A stretch of 64,000 nucleotides of DNA from Thiopontia sp013349825 (GTDB lineage: Bacteria > Pseudomonadota > Gammaproteobacteria > GCF-002020875). The notes below the pieces were generated by a model. It was not told the origin of the DNA, searched no databases, and saw only the letters and a program-made list of their open reading frames with translations. The position numbers were made by a program, and so were the translations under genes. The stretch covers positions 3,583 through 67,582 of the forward strand of contig CAXCCG010000003.1 in assembly GCA_963981015.1 (NCBI GenBank), in the 5' to 3' direction. Of this stretch, positions 1 to 7,290 are shown in pieces (the first letter of the stretch is position 1; each line of letters begins with the position of its first letter).

Positions 1-44
1 TCTTTGAAGAGATTATCCAGTCACAACAAGAGATTGCTGCATGA
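1..44 (+). CDS. dusB: tRNA-dihydrouridine synthase B, C-terminal end only (partial)
   Basis: Only the last 13 codons are inside the window, reading FEEIIQSQQEIAA and then TGA. The stop overlaps the ATG of fis by four bases (ATGA). Too little remains to identify the product from its own residues. The name rests on the well-known dusB-fis operon of gammaproteobacteria, where the dihydrouridine synthase gene directly precedes fis. Confidence 0.6.
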   Translation, partial: FEEIIQSQQEIAA

Positions 45-316
45 GCGAACAGGGAGACAAGCGCTGTAACTCAATGCGTGACTGCATCCGCAGTAATCTA
101 CAAGAATTTTTTGAGCATCTGGAAGATGCCAAGACCTATGACCTCTACCAGCGTATCCTGCATGAGGTCGAACAGCCGATGCTTGAGCTATCTCTGCAGC
201 GTTGTGGCTGGAATCAGTCACGTACTGCCAAGATGTTGGGGATTAACCGCAACACTCTGAAAAAGAAGATCGACCAATACAATATTCAACCCACCCCTCA
301 ACAACCATCTGAATAA
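41..316 (+). CDS. fis: DNA-binding protein Fis
   Basis: Small nucleoid-associated protein of 91 aa, a dimer that bends DNA and acts at promoters, recombination sites and rRNA genes. The C-terminal half carries the Fis helix-turn-helix (about residues 65-85, QSRTAKMLGINRNTLKKKI), which is nearly identical to the E. coli recognition region and to the C-terminus of NtrC-type regulators. The central helix (EVEQPMLELSLQR) fits the dimer core. It overlaps the upstream reading frame by an ATGA and lies 21 bp before purH, so dusB-fis-purH-purD may be partly co-transcribed. Length is normal for the family (about 98 in E. coli). Confidence 0.95.
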   Translation: MSEQGDKRCNSMRDCIRSNLQEFFEHLEDAKTYDLYQRILHEVEQPMLELSLQRCGWNQSRTAKMLGINRNTLKKKIDQYNIQPTPQQPSE

Positions 317-337
317 CACCACCAAAGGATTGAACGC

Positions 338-1894
338 ATGAAAATTACCCGCGCACTGATCAGTGTCTCTGATAAAACCGGAATTGTCCCTTTCGCTGAG
401 CAACTGGCACAACAGGGTGTTGAGATTCTCTCTACCGGAGGCACGGCCAAACTTCTTGCTGAAAGTGGCGTGGCCGTCACCGAGGTCTCTGACTATACCG
501 GCTTTCCTGAGATGATGGATGGGCGGGTCAAGACGTTACACCCCAAGGTCCATGGTGGACTGCTCGGTCGTCGCGGTGTCGATGATGCGGTGATGGAAGA
601 ACATGCGATTCCACCGATTGATCTGGTGGTTGTTAATCTCTACCCCTTTGAGGCGACTATCGCCCGTCCAGACTGTGATCTGCCGATGGCGATTGAGAAT
701 ATTGATATTGGTGGCCCCACCATGTTGCGTGCTGCTGCGAAAAATCACCTGGCTGTAACCGTTGTAGTCGACAGTGCTGACTATGAACTGATCTTGAATG
801 AGATGAGGGAAAATGGGGGTGGCGTGAGCGATGATATCCGTTTCCACCTTGCGGTGAAGACCTTTGAACACACTGCCGGCTATGATGGGGCAATTGCCAA
901 CTACCTCGGCTTCTTTAATAAAGATGGTGCCAAATCAGAGTTCCCTCACACTTATAACAGCCAATACATCAAGGCGCAGGAGATGCGCTACGGTGAGAAT
1001 CCTCACCAGAAGGCTGCCTTCTACGTGGAGGCCAATGCTGCAGAGGGTTCCATTGCCACCGCCAAACAGGTTCAGGGCAAAGAGCTCTCCTACAACAATA
1101 TCGGAGATACCGATGCTGCTCTGGAGTGTGTAAAGCAGTTTGATGAGAGCCCCGCCTGTGTCATCGTCAAACATGCCAACCCCTGTGGAGTTGCGTATGG
1201 TGAGAGCCTGCTGGAGTCCTATGACCGCGCCTATGCCACTGACCCTGAGTCTGCTTTTGGTGGCATCATCGCCTTCAACCAGCCTCTTGACGGAGAGACA
1301 GCACGCGCCATTATAGATCGCCAATTTGTCGAGGTGATCATCGCACCAGCGATATCCGATGAGGCGGTCGCAATCATCAGTGAGAAAAAGAATATACGAC
1401 TTCTGGTCTCTGGCTCTTGGGCTGAGAACCAAACACGCATCGACCTGAAGCGCGTCAATGGTGGACTGCTGGTACAGGATGCTGACCTGCTACTCACCAA
1501 CGAGATTCAAGTTGTCACCAAGCGTGAACCCACACCACAGGAGATGGATGACCTGCTGTTTAGCTGGAAAGTGGCCAAATTTGTGAAATCCAATGCCATT
1601 GTCTATGGCAAGAGTAATATGACCATCGGTGTAGGAGCGGGCCAGATGAGCCGTATCAATTCGGCCCGTATCGCTGGCATCAAGGCCGAACATGCCGGTC
1701 TGGAGGTTCCTGGGTCGGTGATGGCCTCTGATGCCTTCTTCCCGTTTCGTGACGGCATTGATGCCGCACAGGAGGCGGGTATCGTTGCGGTAATTCAGCC
1801 CGGTGGCTCAATGCGTGATGATGAGGTGATTGCTGCTGCAGATGAGCATGGAATGGCCATGGTGTTTACCGGGATGCGTCACTTCAGACACTAA
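338..1894 (+). CDS. purH: Bifunctional AICAR formyltransferase / IMP cyclohydrolase
   Basis: Catalyses the last two steps of de novo purine synthesis in the cytosol: formylation of AICAR with 10-formyl-THF, then ring closure to IMP. The 518-aa product has the usual length. The N-terminal methylglyoxal-synthase-like IMP cyclohydrolase domain is recognised by ALISVSDKTG at residues 6-15, STGGTAKLL and DGRVKTLHPKVHGGLL. The AICAR transformylase domain follows, with RYGENPHQ and CVIVKHANPCG. The C-terminal stretch DAFFPFRDGID ... QPGGSMRD ... FTGMRHFRH is typical. An AAGGA ribosome site precedes the ATG. Gene order fis-purH-purD matches related bacteria. Confidence 0.97.
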   Translation: MKITRALISVSDKTGIVPFAEQLAQQGVEILSTGGTAKLLAESGVAVTEVSDYTGFPEMMDGRVKTLHPKVHGGLLGRRGVDDAVMEEHAIPPIDLVVVNLYPFEATIARPDCDLPMAIENIDIGGPTMLRAAAKNHLAVTVVVDSADYELILNEMRENGGGVSDDIRFHLAVKTFEHTAGYDGAIANYLGFFNKDGAKSEFPHTYNSQYIKAQEMRYGENPHQKAAFYVEANAAEGSIATAKQVQGKELSYNNIGDTDAALECVKQFDESPACVIVKHANPCGVAYGESLLESYDRAYATDPESAFGGIIAFNQPLDGETARAIIDRQFVEVIIAPAISDEAVAIISEKKNIRLLVSGSWAENQTRIDLKRVNGGLLVQDADLLLTNEIQVVTKREPTPQEMDDLLFSWKVAKFVKSNAIVYGKSNMTIGVGAGQMSRINSARIAGIKAEHAGLEVPGSVMASDAFFPFRDGIDAAQEAGIVAVIQPGGSMRDDEVIAAADEHGMAMVFTGMRHFRH

Positions 1895-1988
1895 TCACCT
1901 GAATTCAAACGCTCTTATTCAGTCAGTTTTGCTGTACTGAAGAGAGCTAGTTATAAAGTGTTGCATAAATTCATGCTCTCTACCCCAG

Positions 1989-2011
1989 CCCTCCCCCTGC
2001 AGAGGGAAGGG
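1989..2011. repeat. Short GC-rich hairpin repeat between purH and purD
   Basis: The sequence CCCTCCCCCTGCAGAGGGAAG with the following GG forms a stem around GCAG. It sits in an otherwise plain 178-bp gap and resembles the dispersed REP-like stems common between gammaproteobacterial genes. No similar copy was noticed elsewhere in this window. It could also act as mRNA processing or attenuation structure before purD. Confidence 0.4.
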
Positions 2012-2072
2012 TTTGGTGTATGAAGAAACTTATGCAGCTATTGATAAAGAGTCACTTAGAGAGTTAATAGAG

Positions 2073-3356
2073 ATGAAAATACTGGTCATTGGAAGTGGTG
2101 GGCGTGAACATGCATTGGCCTGGAAGGCGGCACAGTCAAACAAAGTTGAGCAGGTCTATGTAGCCCCCGGAAACGCCGGTACCGCAGGTGAGCCAAAACT
2201 GGAGAATGTTGCGATTGATGTAGAGGCGATTGACCGGTTGGTCGAGTTTGCCGCTGACCATGCTGTTGATCTCACCATTGTGGGGCCAGAAGTGCCTTTG
2301 GTACTGGGTGTGGTGGATGCCTTCCAGAGCGCAGGACTGCGCTGTTTTGGTCCAGGGAAAGGGGCTGCACAACTGGAGGGGTCTAAATCCTTCACCAAGG
2401 ATTTTCTGGCACGCCATAACATCCCTACGGCTGCCTACGGTAACTTTACCGATATTGATAAGGCGATCCGCTACCTGCATCAGGTGGGGGCACCTATCGT
2501 AGTCAAGGCTGATGGACTGGCGGCAGGCAAGGGGGTGATTCTGGCCCAGACTATCGAACAAGCGGAGTCTGCAATACGTGATATGTTGGCCGGTAATGCC
2601 TTTGGTGATGCCGGTCACAAGGTGGTAATTGAAGAGTTTCTCATGGGCGAGGAGGCCAGTTTTATTGTGATTGCCGATGGCAAGAATGTGCTGCCGATGG
2701 TCACCTCTCAAGACCACAAGGCGCGAGATAATGGTGATCTGGGGCCCAATACCGGCGGCATGGGTGCCTACTCCCCTGCACCGGTAGTCACTCAAGAGAT
2801 TCATGATCGAGTGATGAAAGAGGTGATCTACCCAACTATCGAGGGGATGGCTGCTGAAGGAAATGCATTTACCGGCTTTCTCTATGCCGGTCTGATGATC
2901 GATTCTGAGGGGACACCCAAGGTACTGGAGTACAACGTACGTTTTGGAGACCCTGAGACTCAACCGATCATGCTGCGTCTACAGTCTGACCTGGTTGACC
3001 TCTGTAACGCCGCAATTGATCAGGAGTTGGACCAGATCGAAGCTGTGTGGGACCCTCGCCCCTCGCTGGGGGTTGTGCTGGCCGCAGGTGGCTACCCGGA
3101 AAGTTACCGTAAGGGAGATACCATTTACGGGCTCCCCAGCGAAGAGTTGACCGATATGAAGGTATTCCATGCCGGTACTGCCGAACTGGATGGTGAGGTG
3201 GTTACAGCGGGGGGCCGTGTACTCTGTGCCTGCGCACTGGGTGAAACGGTCTCTGAGGCACAACAAAAGGCGTATACGCTGGTAGAGCAGATCCAGTGGG
3301 ATCAACTCTATTTTCGTACTGACATTGGTTATCGTGCGATTGCCCGCGAGAAGTGA
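2073..3356 (+). CDS. purD: Phosphoribosylamine-glycine ligase (GARS)
   Basis: ATP-grasp ligase of purine synthesis that joins phosphoribosylamine and glycine to give GAR. I start it at the ATG giving MKILVIGSGGREHALAWKA, the classical PurD N-terminus. An upstream in-frame ATG at 2013 would add 20 residues of unrelated sequence. The resulting 427 aa equals the family length. Visible motifs: GPEVPLVLGVVD, the ATP-grasp lid region IVVKADGLAAGKGV, the family signature RFGDPETQ, and the central TGGMGAYSPAP. It follows purH after 178 bp and ends just before a converging accessory gene. Confidence 0.97.
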   Translation: MKILVIGSGGREHALAWKAAQSNKVEQVYVAPGNAGTAGEPKLENVAIDVEAIDRLVEFAADHAVDLTIVGPEVPLVLGVVDAFQSAGLRCFGPGKGAAQLEGSKSFTKDFLARHNIPTAAYGNFTDIDKAIRYLHQVGAPIVVKADGLAAGKGVILAQTIEQAESAIRDMLAGNAFGDAGHKVVIEEFLMGEEASFIVIADGKNVLPMVTSQDHKARDNGDLGPNTGGMGAYSPAPVVTQEIHDRVMKEVIYPTIEGMAAEGNAFTGFLYAGLMIDSEGTPKVLEYNVRFGDPETQPIMLRLQSDLVDLCNAAIDQELDQIEAVWDPRPSLGVVLAAGGYPESYRKGDTIYGLPSEELTDMKVFHAGTAELDGEVVTAGGRVLCACALGETVSEAQQKAYTLVEQIQWDQLYFRTDIGYRAIAREK

Positions 3357-3430
3357 TAGGGGTTCTGAAGATGGCTCTTGAGTGTAGATCTTGAGTATGC
3401 CTGTTGAGGCTGCCTCTAATAATGCATTTT

Positions 3431-4009
3431 TCAGCGATGACCGTAACTCTGCAGTAACTCATAGATCGTCTGCTGCTTGCGCCATGATGATTCCGTCAAT
3501 GCCGTCTCTCCATAATTGTTGGCTTGATTTGGGTTTGCCCCATACTTTAGCAACAGCTTAACCATCTGTAGCTGGTCACGTTGCACCATAAGCAGCAACA
3601 AGGTATCCCCAAACTGGTTGGCTAGCAGGGGGTCTGCCCCCTGATTTAGTAGCAGTTGTAACATCTCGGGTGACTGTGCCAGTAAAATCGCGAACTGCCC
3701 GCTGGCACTGGGCTGATTGATAAGCAGTGACAGTGACCTCTGTCGCGCAAATTTACGCAGCCCTGAAAAATCGTCGGTCCAGACCAGATGGTGTAACTCG
3801 CTCAATAGTGCTGAATCATCCGTTTCCAGAGACTCCGACCTTCCCCAGGAGGAGCTGCTCAACGCCTGTTCACCCCACCAGCCACGCATCACCCCAATCT
3901 CATCCCCAAGAGCTACCACCGCTCCAGGAGTGATACATGAAATTACCAGCAGAAAAGCCCACAGATGTCTTACAACGCCCCCTGTTTTATCCACGCATTT
4001 AATCCCCAT
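3431..4009 (-). CDS. Exported ankyrin-repeat protein
   Basis: 192 aa. Residues about 14-34 (VRHLWAFLLVISCITPGAVVAL) form a hydrophobic stretch read as a signal peptide or N-terminal anchor. The C-terminal half (about 105-190) holds two to three ankyrin repeats, seen as LLLNQGADPLLANQFGDTLL and LLLKYGANPNQANNYGETAL. Ankyrin repeats bind protein partners, and export would place this one in the periplasm or outside. The ATG follows directly on the TGA of a tiny upstream ORF (TGAATG), pointing to translational coupling. The partner and function cannot be told from sequence. Confidence 0.75.
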   Translation of the reverse strand: MGIKCVDKTGGVVRHLWAFLLVISCITPGAVVALGDEIGVMRGWWGEQALSSSSWGRSESLETDDSALLSELHHLVWTDDFSGLRKFARQRSLSLLINQPSASGQFAILLAQSPEMLQLLLNQGADPLLANQFGDTLLLLMVQRDQLQMVKLLLKYGANPNQANNYGETALTESSWRKQQTIYELLQSYGHR

Positions 4010-4108
4010 TCAGTACTGCAAGTGCGCTCTTCCACAATCTTTACAGGCCAAACGGAGAACAACTACCACGGTTACGACCCCTAATAAAACCAATACTGTT
4101 GTTCCCAT
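4010..4108 (-). CDS. Possible 32-aa membrane microprotein with CxxC
   Basis: Reads MGTTVLVLLGVVTVVVVLRL and then ACKDCGRAHLQY. A single hydrophobic helix fills residues 2-20 and a CKDC pair follows on the likely cytoplasmic tail. A run of G (AGGGGGGGGT) precedes the ATG and could serve as ribosome site. Its TGA abuts the ATG of the ankyrin gene. The gene-like spacing is the main support, since the ORF is very short and no family is recognised. It could be a regulatory leader for the ankyrin gene rather than a working protein. Confidence 0.4.
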   Translation of the reverse strand: MGTTVLVLLGVVTVVVVLRLACKDCGRAHLQY

Positions 4109-4154
4109 ACCCCCCCCTGTGCTTATCATATGCTTACTGATCAACTACCATAAC

Positions 4155-4346
4155 TCAGTGATTGCTGTGCTTGTATACATAACCACCACTGCGTGCCATT
4201 ACACGCATAAAACGGCGTGTCACCCCTGCCTTCCACCCTATTTCACACTCATGCGAGAAACCACCTATCGCCTCATCTGCTTTTTTTCTCGCAGCTGTAT
4301 TCTGCTCACAACTAACTTCCCGATCAAATCTTGGAAATGGTGCCAT
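4155..4346 (-). CDS. Small hypothetical protein with a perfect Shine-Dalgarno site
   Basis: 63 aa, beginning MAPFPRFDREVSCEQNTAAR, rich in Arg, Gly and aromatic residues toward the C-terminus, with no hydrophobic segment. Support comes from an AGGAGG sequence six bases upstream of the ATG. That site overlaps the end of a dispersed palindromic element (4356-4378), so expression signals may have been brought in by it. No family is recognised. It may be a genuine small gene or an accident of the element's terminus. Confidence 0.35.
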   Translation of the reverse strand: MAPFPRFDREVSCEQNTAARKKADEAIGGFSHECEIGWKAGVTRRFMRVMARSGGYVYKHSNH

Positions 4347-4355
4347 AACAAACCT

Positions 4356-4378
4356 CCTATTCTCGGACAGTTACCTAG
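4356..4378. repeat. Solo terminus of the palindromic dispersed element
   Basis: This 23-bp stretch (CCTATTCTCGGACAG, then TTACCTAG) matches the terminal inverted repeat of the 165-167 bp element at 32769 and 55344 with only a few differences. None of the element's interior is seen on either side. It may be a decayed copy or a target-like sequence. It lies directly upstream of the small ORF at 4155-4346. Confidence 0.55.
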
Positions 4379-4403
4379 TTATAGCCCAACCAAATAATTA
4401 CTC

Positions 4404-4423
4404 AATACGTATATATGCGTATT
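4404..4423. promoter_or_regulatory. AT-rich near-palindrome, possible operator
   Basis: AATACGTATATATGCGTATT reads almost the same on both strands, with one mismatched pair. It lies upstream of the small ORF at 4155-4346 and could be an operator for it. Nothing else supports a specific regulator. Confidence 0.25.
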
Positions 4424-4428
4424 TTATA

Positions 4429-4620
4429 ATCAAGAGCATTACCCGTAGAGTGATATTGGCTGCACGATGTGGTGGAGAGAAGTTTGCAATTATTCTTCCA
4501 AATACCATTAGTAGTAAAGCACTAACGGTTATTGATCAAGGGCTTTATGCGGAAAAAGAGAGGGCTGGAAACCACTCATCTATCTATCCACAGAGAGGTA
4601 TCGGGCTAAGGAACCCCTGA
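4429..4620 (+). pseudogene. Decayed GGDEF (diguanylate cyclase) fragment
   Basis: One frame with no start codon reads LAARCGGEKFAIILPNT, unmistakably the GGDEF motif region (normally RYGGEEFAIILPNT). It then passes after a short spacer to ALTVIDQGLYAEKERAGN, which is the C-terminal helix of the same domain (ADQALYRAKEQGRN). About 50 residues that normally separate these blocks are missing, and everything upstream of the motif is gone. It is therefore a remnant with an internal deletion. It ends at a TGA next to the tatC stop. Confidence 0.75.
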
Positions 4621-4626
4621 GGTTCC

Positions 4627-5769
4627 CTAACTCTTTTCTGAACCACCCGAACCTGAACTATCCGAATCTACACCGCCATCCATCATCTCAAGCTCCTCAT
4701 CGAGCAACTTCTCTGATGCTTCATCAAGTGGGCCATAACGGTCTGAGAGAGGCGGTTCGTAGTGGTCAAGCCGTACATTGTCAGCAATTTTCTGTGCCTC
4801 TTTACGGGCGCGTTCTTCACGTTCCCGTGCCTCCTCAGCATCCTCTTCGGCCTCAATTTTATCCAGCTCTGCCTCCATCTCTTCCTCTGTGGGGCCAACG
4901 TCTACAGCACTCTTTTCCGCTGATGCAGGGGATGACTCTGAATCAGTATGGCTGCTCTTGTCCTGAGCGCTCTCTGACGCAGGGGCACTCTTCTCTATCT
5001 CAGGATCTGTCTCAGGGTCTGGATCATCCTCTTCCTCCTTGGACATAAAGAGAGGCGCAAAGAGAATCCCCGCCTCGAACAGTAGCCACATTGGAATGGC
5101 CAACAGTGTTTGTGAGATCATGTCAGGAGGCGTTAGCAACATACCCAACACAAAGGCTCCAACGATCACATAGGCGCGCTTCTCGCGCAGTTTATCCGGT
5201 GTTGTGGTTCCCATCCAGCACAGCAATATGGTCGCTATGGGTACCTCAAAAGCGATCCCAAAGGCAAAGAAGAGCTTCAACACAAAGTCCAGATAATCTT
5301 TCATATCCGGCATGACCTCGACACCCTCAGGCGCCGTGGTGGTGAGGAAAGCAAAAATCAGCGGGAAGACCACATAGTATGCGAAAGCCATTCCGATGTA
5401 GAAAAGAAGTGTACTGGAGACCGCCAACGGCATCACCAGCCTTCGCTCATGTTTGTAGAGTCCTGGCGCGACAAAACCCCATACCTGGTAGAGCACATAG
5501 GGGATTGCGATATAAAAAGAGAGAACCAGCGTCAGTTTAAACGGGGTCAGGAACGGAGAGATCACACCGGTTGCCACCATGCTCTGCCCTTCCGGCAGTA
5601 GCTCCATTAATGGAGTCGCAATATAGTGGTAGATATCATTGGCAAAGGCAAATAGCCCAAGAAAGAGAATCACAATAGCCAGCACGATGCGCAGCAGTCG
5701 ATCCCGCAACTCAATCAGATGGCTGACAAACGGTTGCTCAGCCCCGATACCACGTCCGGCATCACTCAT
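4627..5769 (-). CDS. tatC: Sec-independent translocase subunit TatC with a long acidic C-terminal tail
   Basis: Multi-spanning core of the twin-arginine translocon, which binds the RR signal peptide. The first ~250 residues match TatC: PFVSHLIELRDRLLR at the N-terminus, the conserved LTPPD loop, and about six hydrophobic helices. Family members are usually about 250 aa. This one is 380, because residues ~250-380 form a cytoplasmic tail dominated by Glu, Asp and Ser, with a charged helical part (EEDAEEAREREERARKEAQK). Start: the ATG overlaps the tatB stop by four bases. The tail is not needed by known TatC and may be a lineage-specific docking or regulatory part. Confidence 0.95.
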   Translation of the reverse strand: MSDAGRGIGAEQPFVSHLIELRDRLLRIVLAIVILFLGLFAFANDIYHYIATPLMELLPEGQSMVATGVISPFLTPFKLTLVLSFYIAIPYVLYQVWGFVAPGLYKHERRLVMPLAVSSTLLFYIGMAFAYYVVFPLIFAFLTTTAPEGVEVMPDMKDYLDFVLKLFFAFGIAFEVPIATILLCWMGTTTPDKLREKRAYVIVGAFVLGMLLTPPDMISQTLLAIPMWLLFEAGILFAPLFMSKEEEDDPDPETDPEIEKSAPASESAQDKSSHTDSESSPASAEKSAVDVGPTEEEMEAELDKIEAEEDAEEAREREERARKEAQKIADNVRLDHYEPPLSDRYGPLDEASEKLLDEELEMMDGGVDSDSSGSGGSEKS

Positions 5770-6149
5770 AAACGGTGCTCATTCTGCGCTTCTGTAGAGG
5801 TCCCGTGATCGCTGTCACTACTCTCGCTATTCTGAGGCAACGCATTGGTTGCACTCACTGCCTCTTCTGTTGCCTGATGAAACTCCTGCAGGTCAGCCTT
5901 TGTCTCTTCAAGGATCTCATGCATTCCCGCTGTTGCAGCATGCTTCTCCATCACTTTTTTCATCTCATCGGCTTTGAGTTCACGATCAATATCTGCCTTG
6001 ACCGAACCAATAAAACGGGAAATTTTTCCAAACCACTTACCTGCTGTTCTCGCAAGACCGGGCATACGCTCAGGTCCCACCACGATCAGTGTAACCACAC
6101 CGATAATAGCCAGTTCCCAGAATCCAATATCAAACATAGAGAGATCCAA
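5766..6149 (-). CDS. tatB: Twin-arginine translocase subunit TatB
   Basis: 127 aa. It has a single N-terminal membrane helix (FDIGFWELAIIGVVTLIVVGPERMP) with the Glu and the hinge GPERMP typical of TatB, then an amphipathic helix and a charged cytoplasmic tail. TatB pairs with TatC to form the substrate receptor. It lies between tatA (81 bp upstream) and tatC (ATGA overlap). The ATG gives MDLSMFDIGFWEL. Confidence 0.95.
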   Translation of the reverse strand: MDLSMFDIGFWELAIIGVVTLIVVGPERMPGLARTAGKWFGKISRFIGSVKADIDRELKADEMKKVMEKHAATAGMHEILEETKADLQEFHQATEEAVSATNALPQNSESSDSDHGTSTEAQNEHRL

Positions 6150-6229
6150 TAGAGGGGCGAAGCGCCCCTAGTCAAGAGTTTAAGAGTTAAGATTGTGTGG
6201 AGTGGTGGGTGCCGCAGCACCCCTCACCA

Positions 6230-6469
6230 TTAAACTTTCTCTTTCTCTTCGACCTTTTCACCTTCAACCACATTCTCTTCAGCCTGGTTGAGTTGAGGGG
6301 CCTCAGCAGTCTTTTCAGCACTGCCTCCATCTTTGACAGCCGATTTAAAACTCTTGATTGCACCACCAAGATCGCCACCTACATTTTTCAGCTTTTTGGT
6401 TCCAAAAATAAGGATTACCAAAACCAAAATGATCAGCAACTGCCAGATTCCAATACCTCCAACGCCCAT
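6230..6469 (-). CDS. tatA: Twin-arginine translocase subunit TatA
   Basis: 79 aa with the TatA pattern: a short membrane helix (GIWQLLIILVLVILIFG), then the hinge FGTKKLKNVGGDLGGAIKSFKSA and an acidic tail. TatA forms the oligomeric pore or membrane-thinning element recruited by TatBC. First of the tat genes, following hinT after a 68-bp gap, in the common his-hinT-tat arrangement of gammaproteobacteria. Confidence 0.95.
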   Translation of the reverse strand: MGVGGIGIWQLLIILVLVILIFGTKKLKNVGGDLGGAIKSFKSAVKDGGSAEKTAEAPQLNQAEENVVEGEKVEEKEKV

Positions 6470-6537
6470 TGTAACAACTCCCTTCTTTATTATGATGTGG
6501 TCGGCACGACGTAACCGAGCCGGTGATTATAATGTCT

Positions 6538-6876
6538 TTATCCAAATCCGGGGAGACTTTTCCCTCCCAGTAGATGAATGTGCAGATGGAAGACCACCTG
6601 ACCTCCACCCGGACCAGTATTGATGATGGTCCGAAACCCCGTTTCCAACCCCTGTTGCTCTGCAATTTCCGGTAATTTACGCATCATTCGCGCAACCACA
6701 CCGTCATCGCTCTGAGTCAATGTGGCCAAACTCTCGGTGTGTTGTTTGGGGATCATCAACAGATGAACCTCTGCTTTAGGGTAGAGGTCCTTAAACACCA
6801 AGACCTCATCATCCTCATACACCACATCTGCAGGCACATCGCCCTCTACCATTTTACAAAACAGACAGTCACTCAT
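6538..6876 (-). CDS. hinT: HIT family purine nucleoside phosphoramidase HinT
   Basis: 112 aa. Residues 97-101 form HLHIH, the histidine triad that hydrolyses adenosine phosphoramidates and acyl-AMPs. The N-terminus (MSDCLFCKMVEGDVPADVVYED) and the segment HLLMIPKQH are standard for HinT. Length and motif order are normal. It lies in the run hisE-hinT-tatABC. Confidence 0.95.
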   Translation of the reverse strand: MSDCLFCKMVEGDVPADVVYEDDEVLVFKDLYPKAEVHLLMIPKQHTESLATLTQSDDGVVARMMRKLPEIAEQQGLETGFRTIINTGPGGGQVVFHLHIHLLGGKSLPGFG

Positions 6877-6938
6877 GTTCTACTCCAAACCAGTACTCTG
6901 GCAAGCTAGGATTAACGATAGTCAGAGAAGCCCATGAG

Positions 6939-6974
6939 CTTGTCCGAAAAAAGAGAGCCCACTGCGGGAAAGCT
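6939..6974. repeat. Fragment of the palindromic dispersed element
   Basis: On the minus strand, directly after the hisE stop, the sequence reads GCTTTCCCGCAGTGGGCTCT and on to TTCGGACAAGC. It matches the right arm of the copy at 55344-55510 with about five differences over 34 bases. Only one arm is present. It occupies most of the hisE-hinT gap. Confidence 0.6.
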
Positions 6975-6975
6975 C

Positions 6976-7290
6976 CTAACCACGCGAGGCCTTCTCTTCA
7001 TGCCCTGAAAGACCGAAGCGGCGCTCCAGCTCTTCCAGAACCTGATCATGCCCAATCTCTTGTTGCGAGAGCAGCACCATACAGTGAAACCAGAGATCGG
7101 CCATCTCATAAATCACCTGCTCCCGCTCCCCCCCCTTGGCGGCAATCACCGTCTCCGTCGCCTCCTCTCCAATCTTCTTCAGAATGGTATCTAACCCTTT
7201 CTGATAGAGATGGGATACGTAAGAACTCTCCGGTTCGGCCTGCTTCCTCTGCTCCAGCACTTCTGCCAGCGCATTCAATACTTCACTCAC
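6976..7290 (-). CDS. hisE: Phosphoribosyl-ATP pyrophosphatase
   Basis: 104 aa. Hydrolyses PR-ATP to PR-AMP, step two of histidine synthesis. MazG-like helical fold with the signature KIGEEATETVIAAKGG and the acidic YEMADLWFHCMVLL that binds Mg. It is separate from hisI here, unlike the fused hisIE of enterics. It overlaps the SYLF gene upstream by eight bases. Confidence 0.95.
   Translation of the reverse strand: MSEVLNALAEVLEQRKQAEPESSYVSHLYQKGLDTILKKIGEEATETVIAAKGGEREQVIYEMADLWFHCMVLLSQQEIGHDQVLEELERRFGLSGHEEKASRG

Noticed and set aside
4610..4626. Hairpin GGAACC-CCTGA-GGTTCC at the tatC stop as terminator
   Set aside because: The stem is only six pairs and no T-tract follows on either strand, so termination cannot be claimed.
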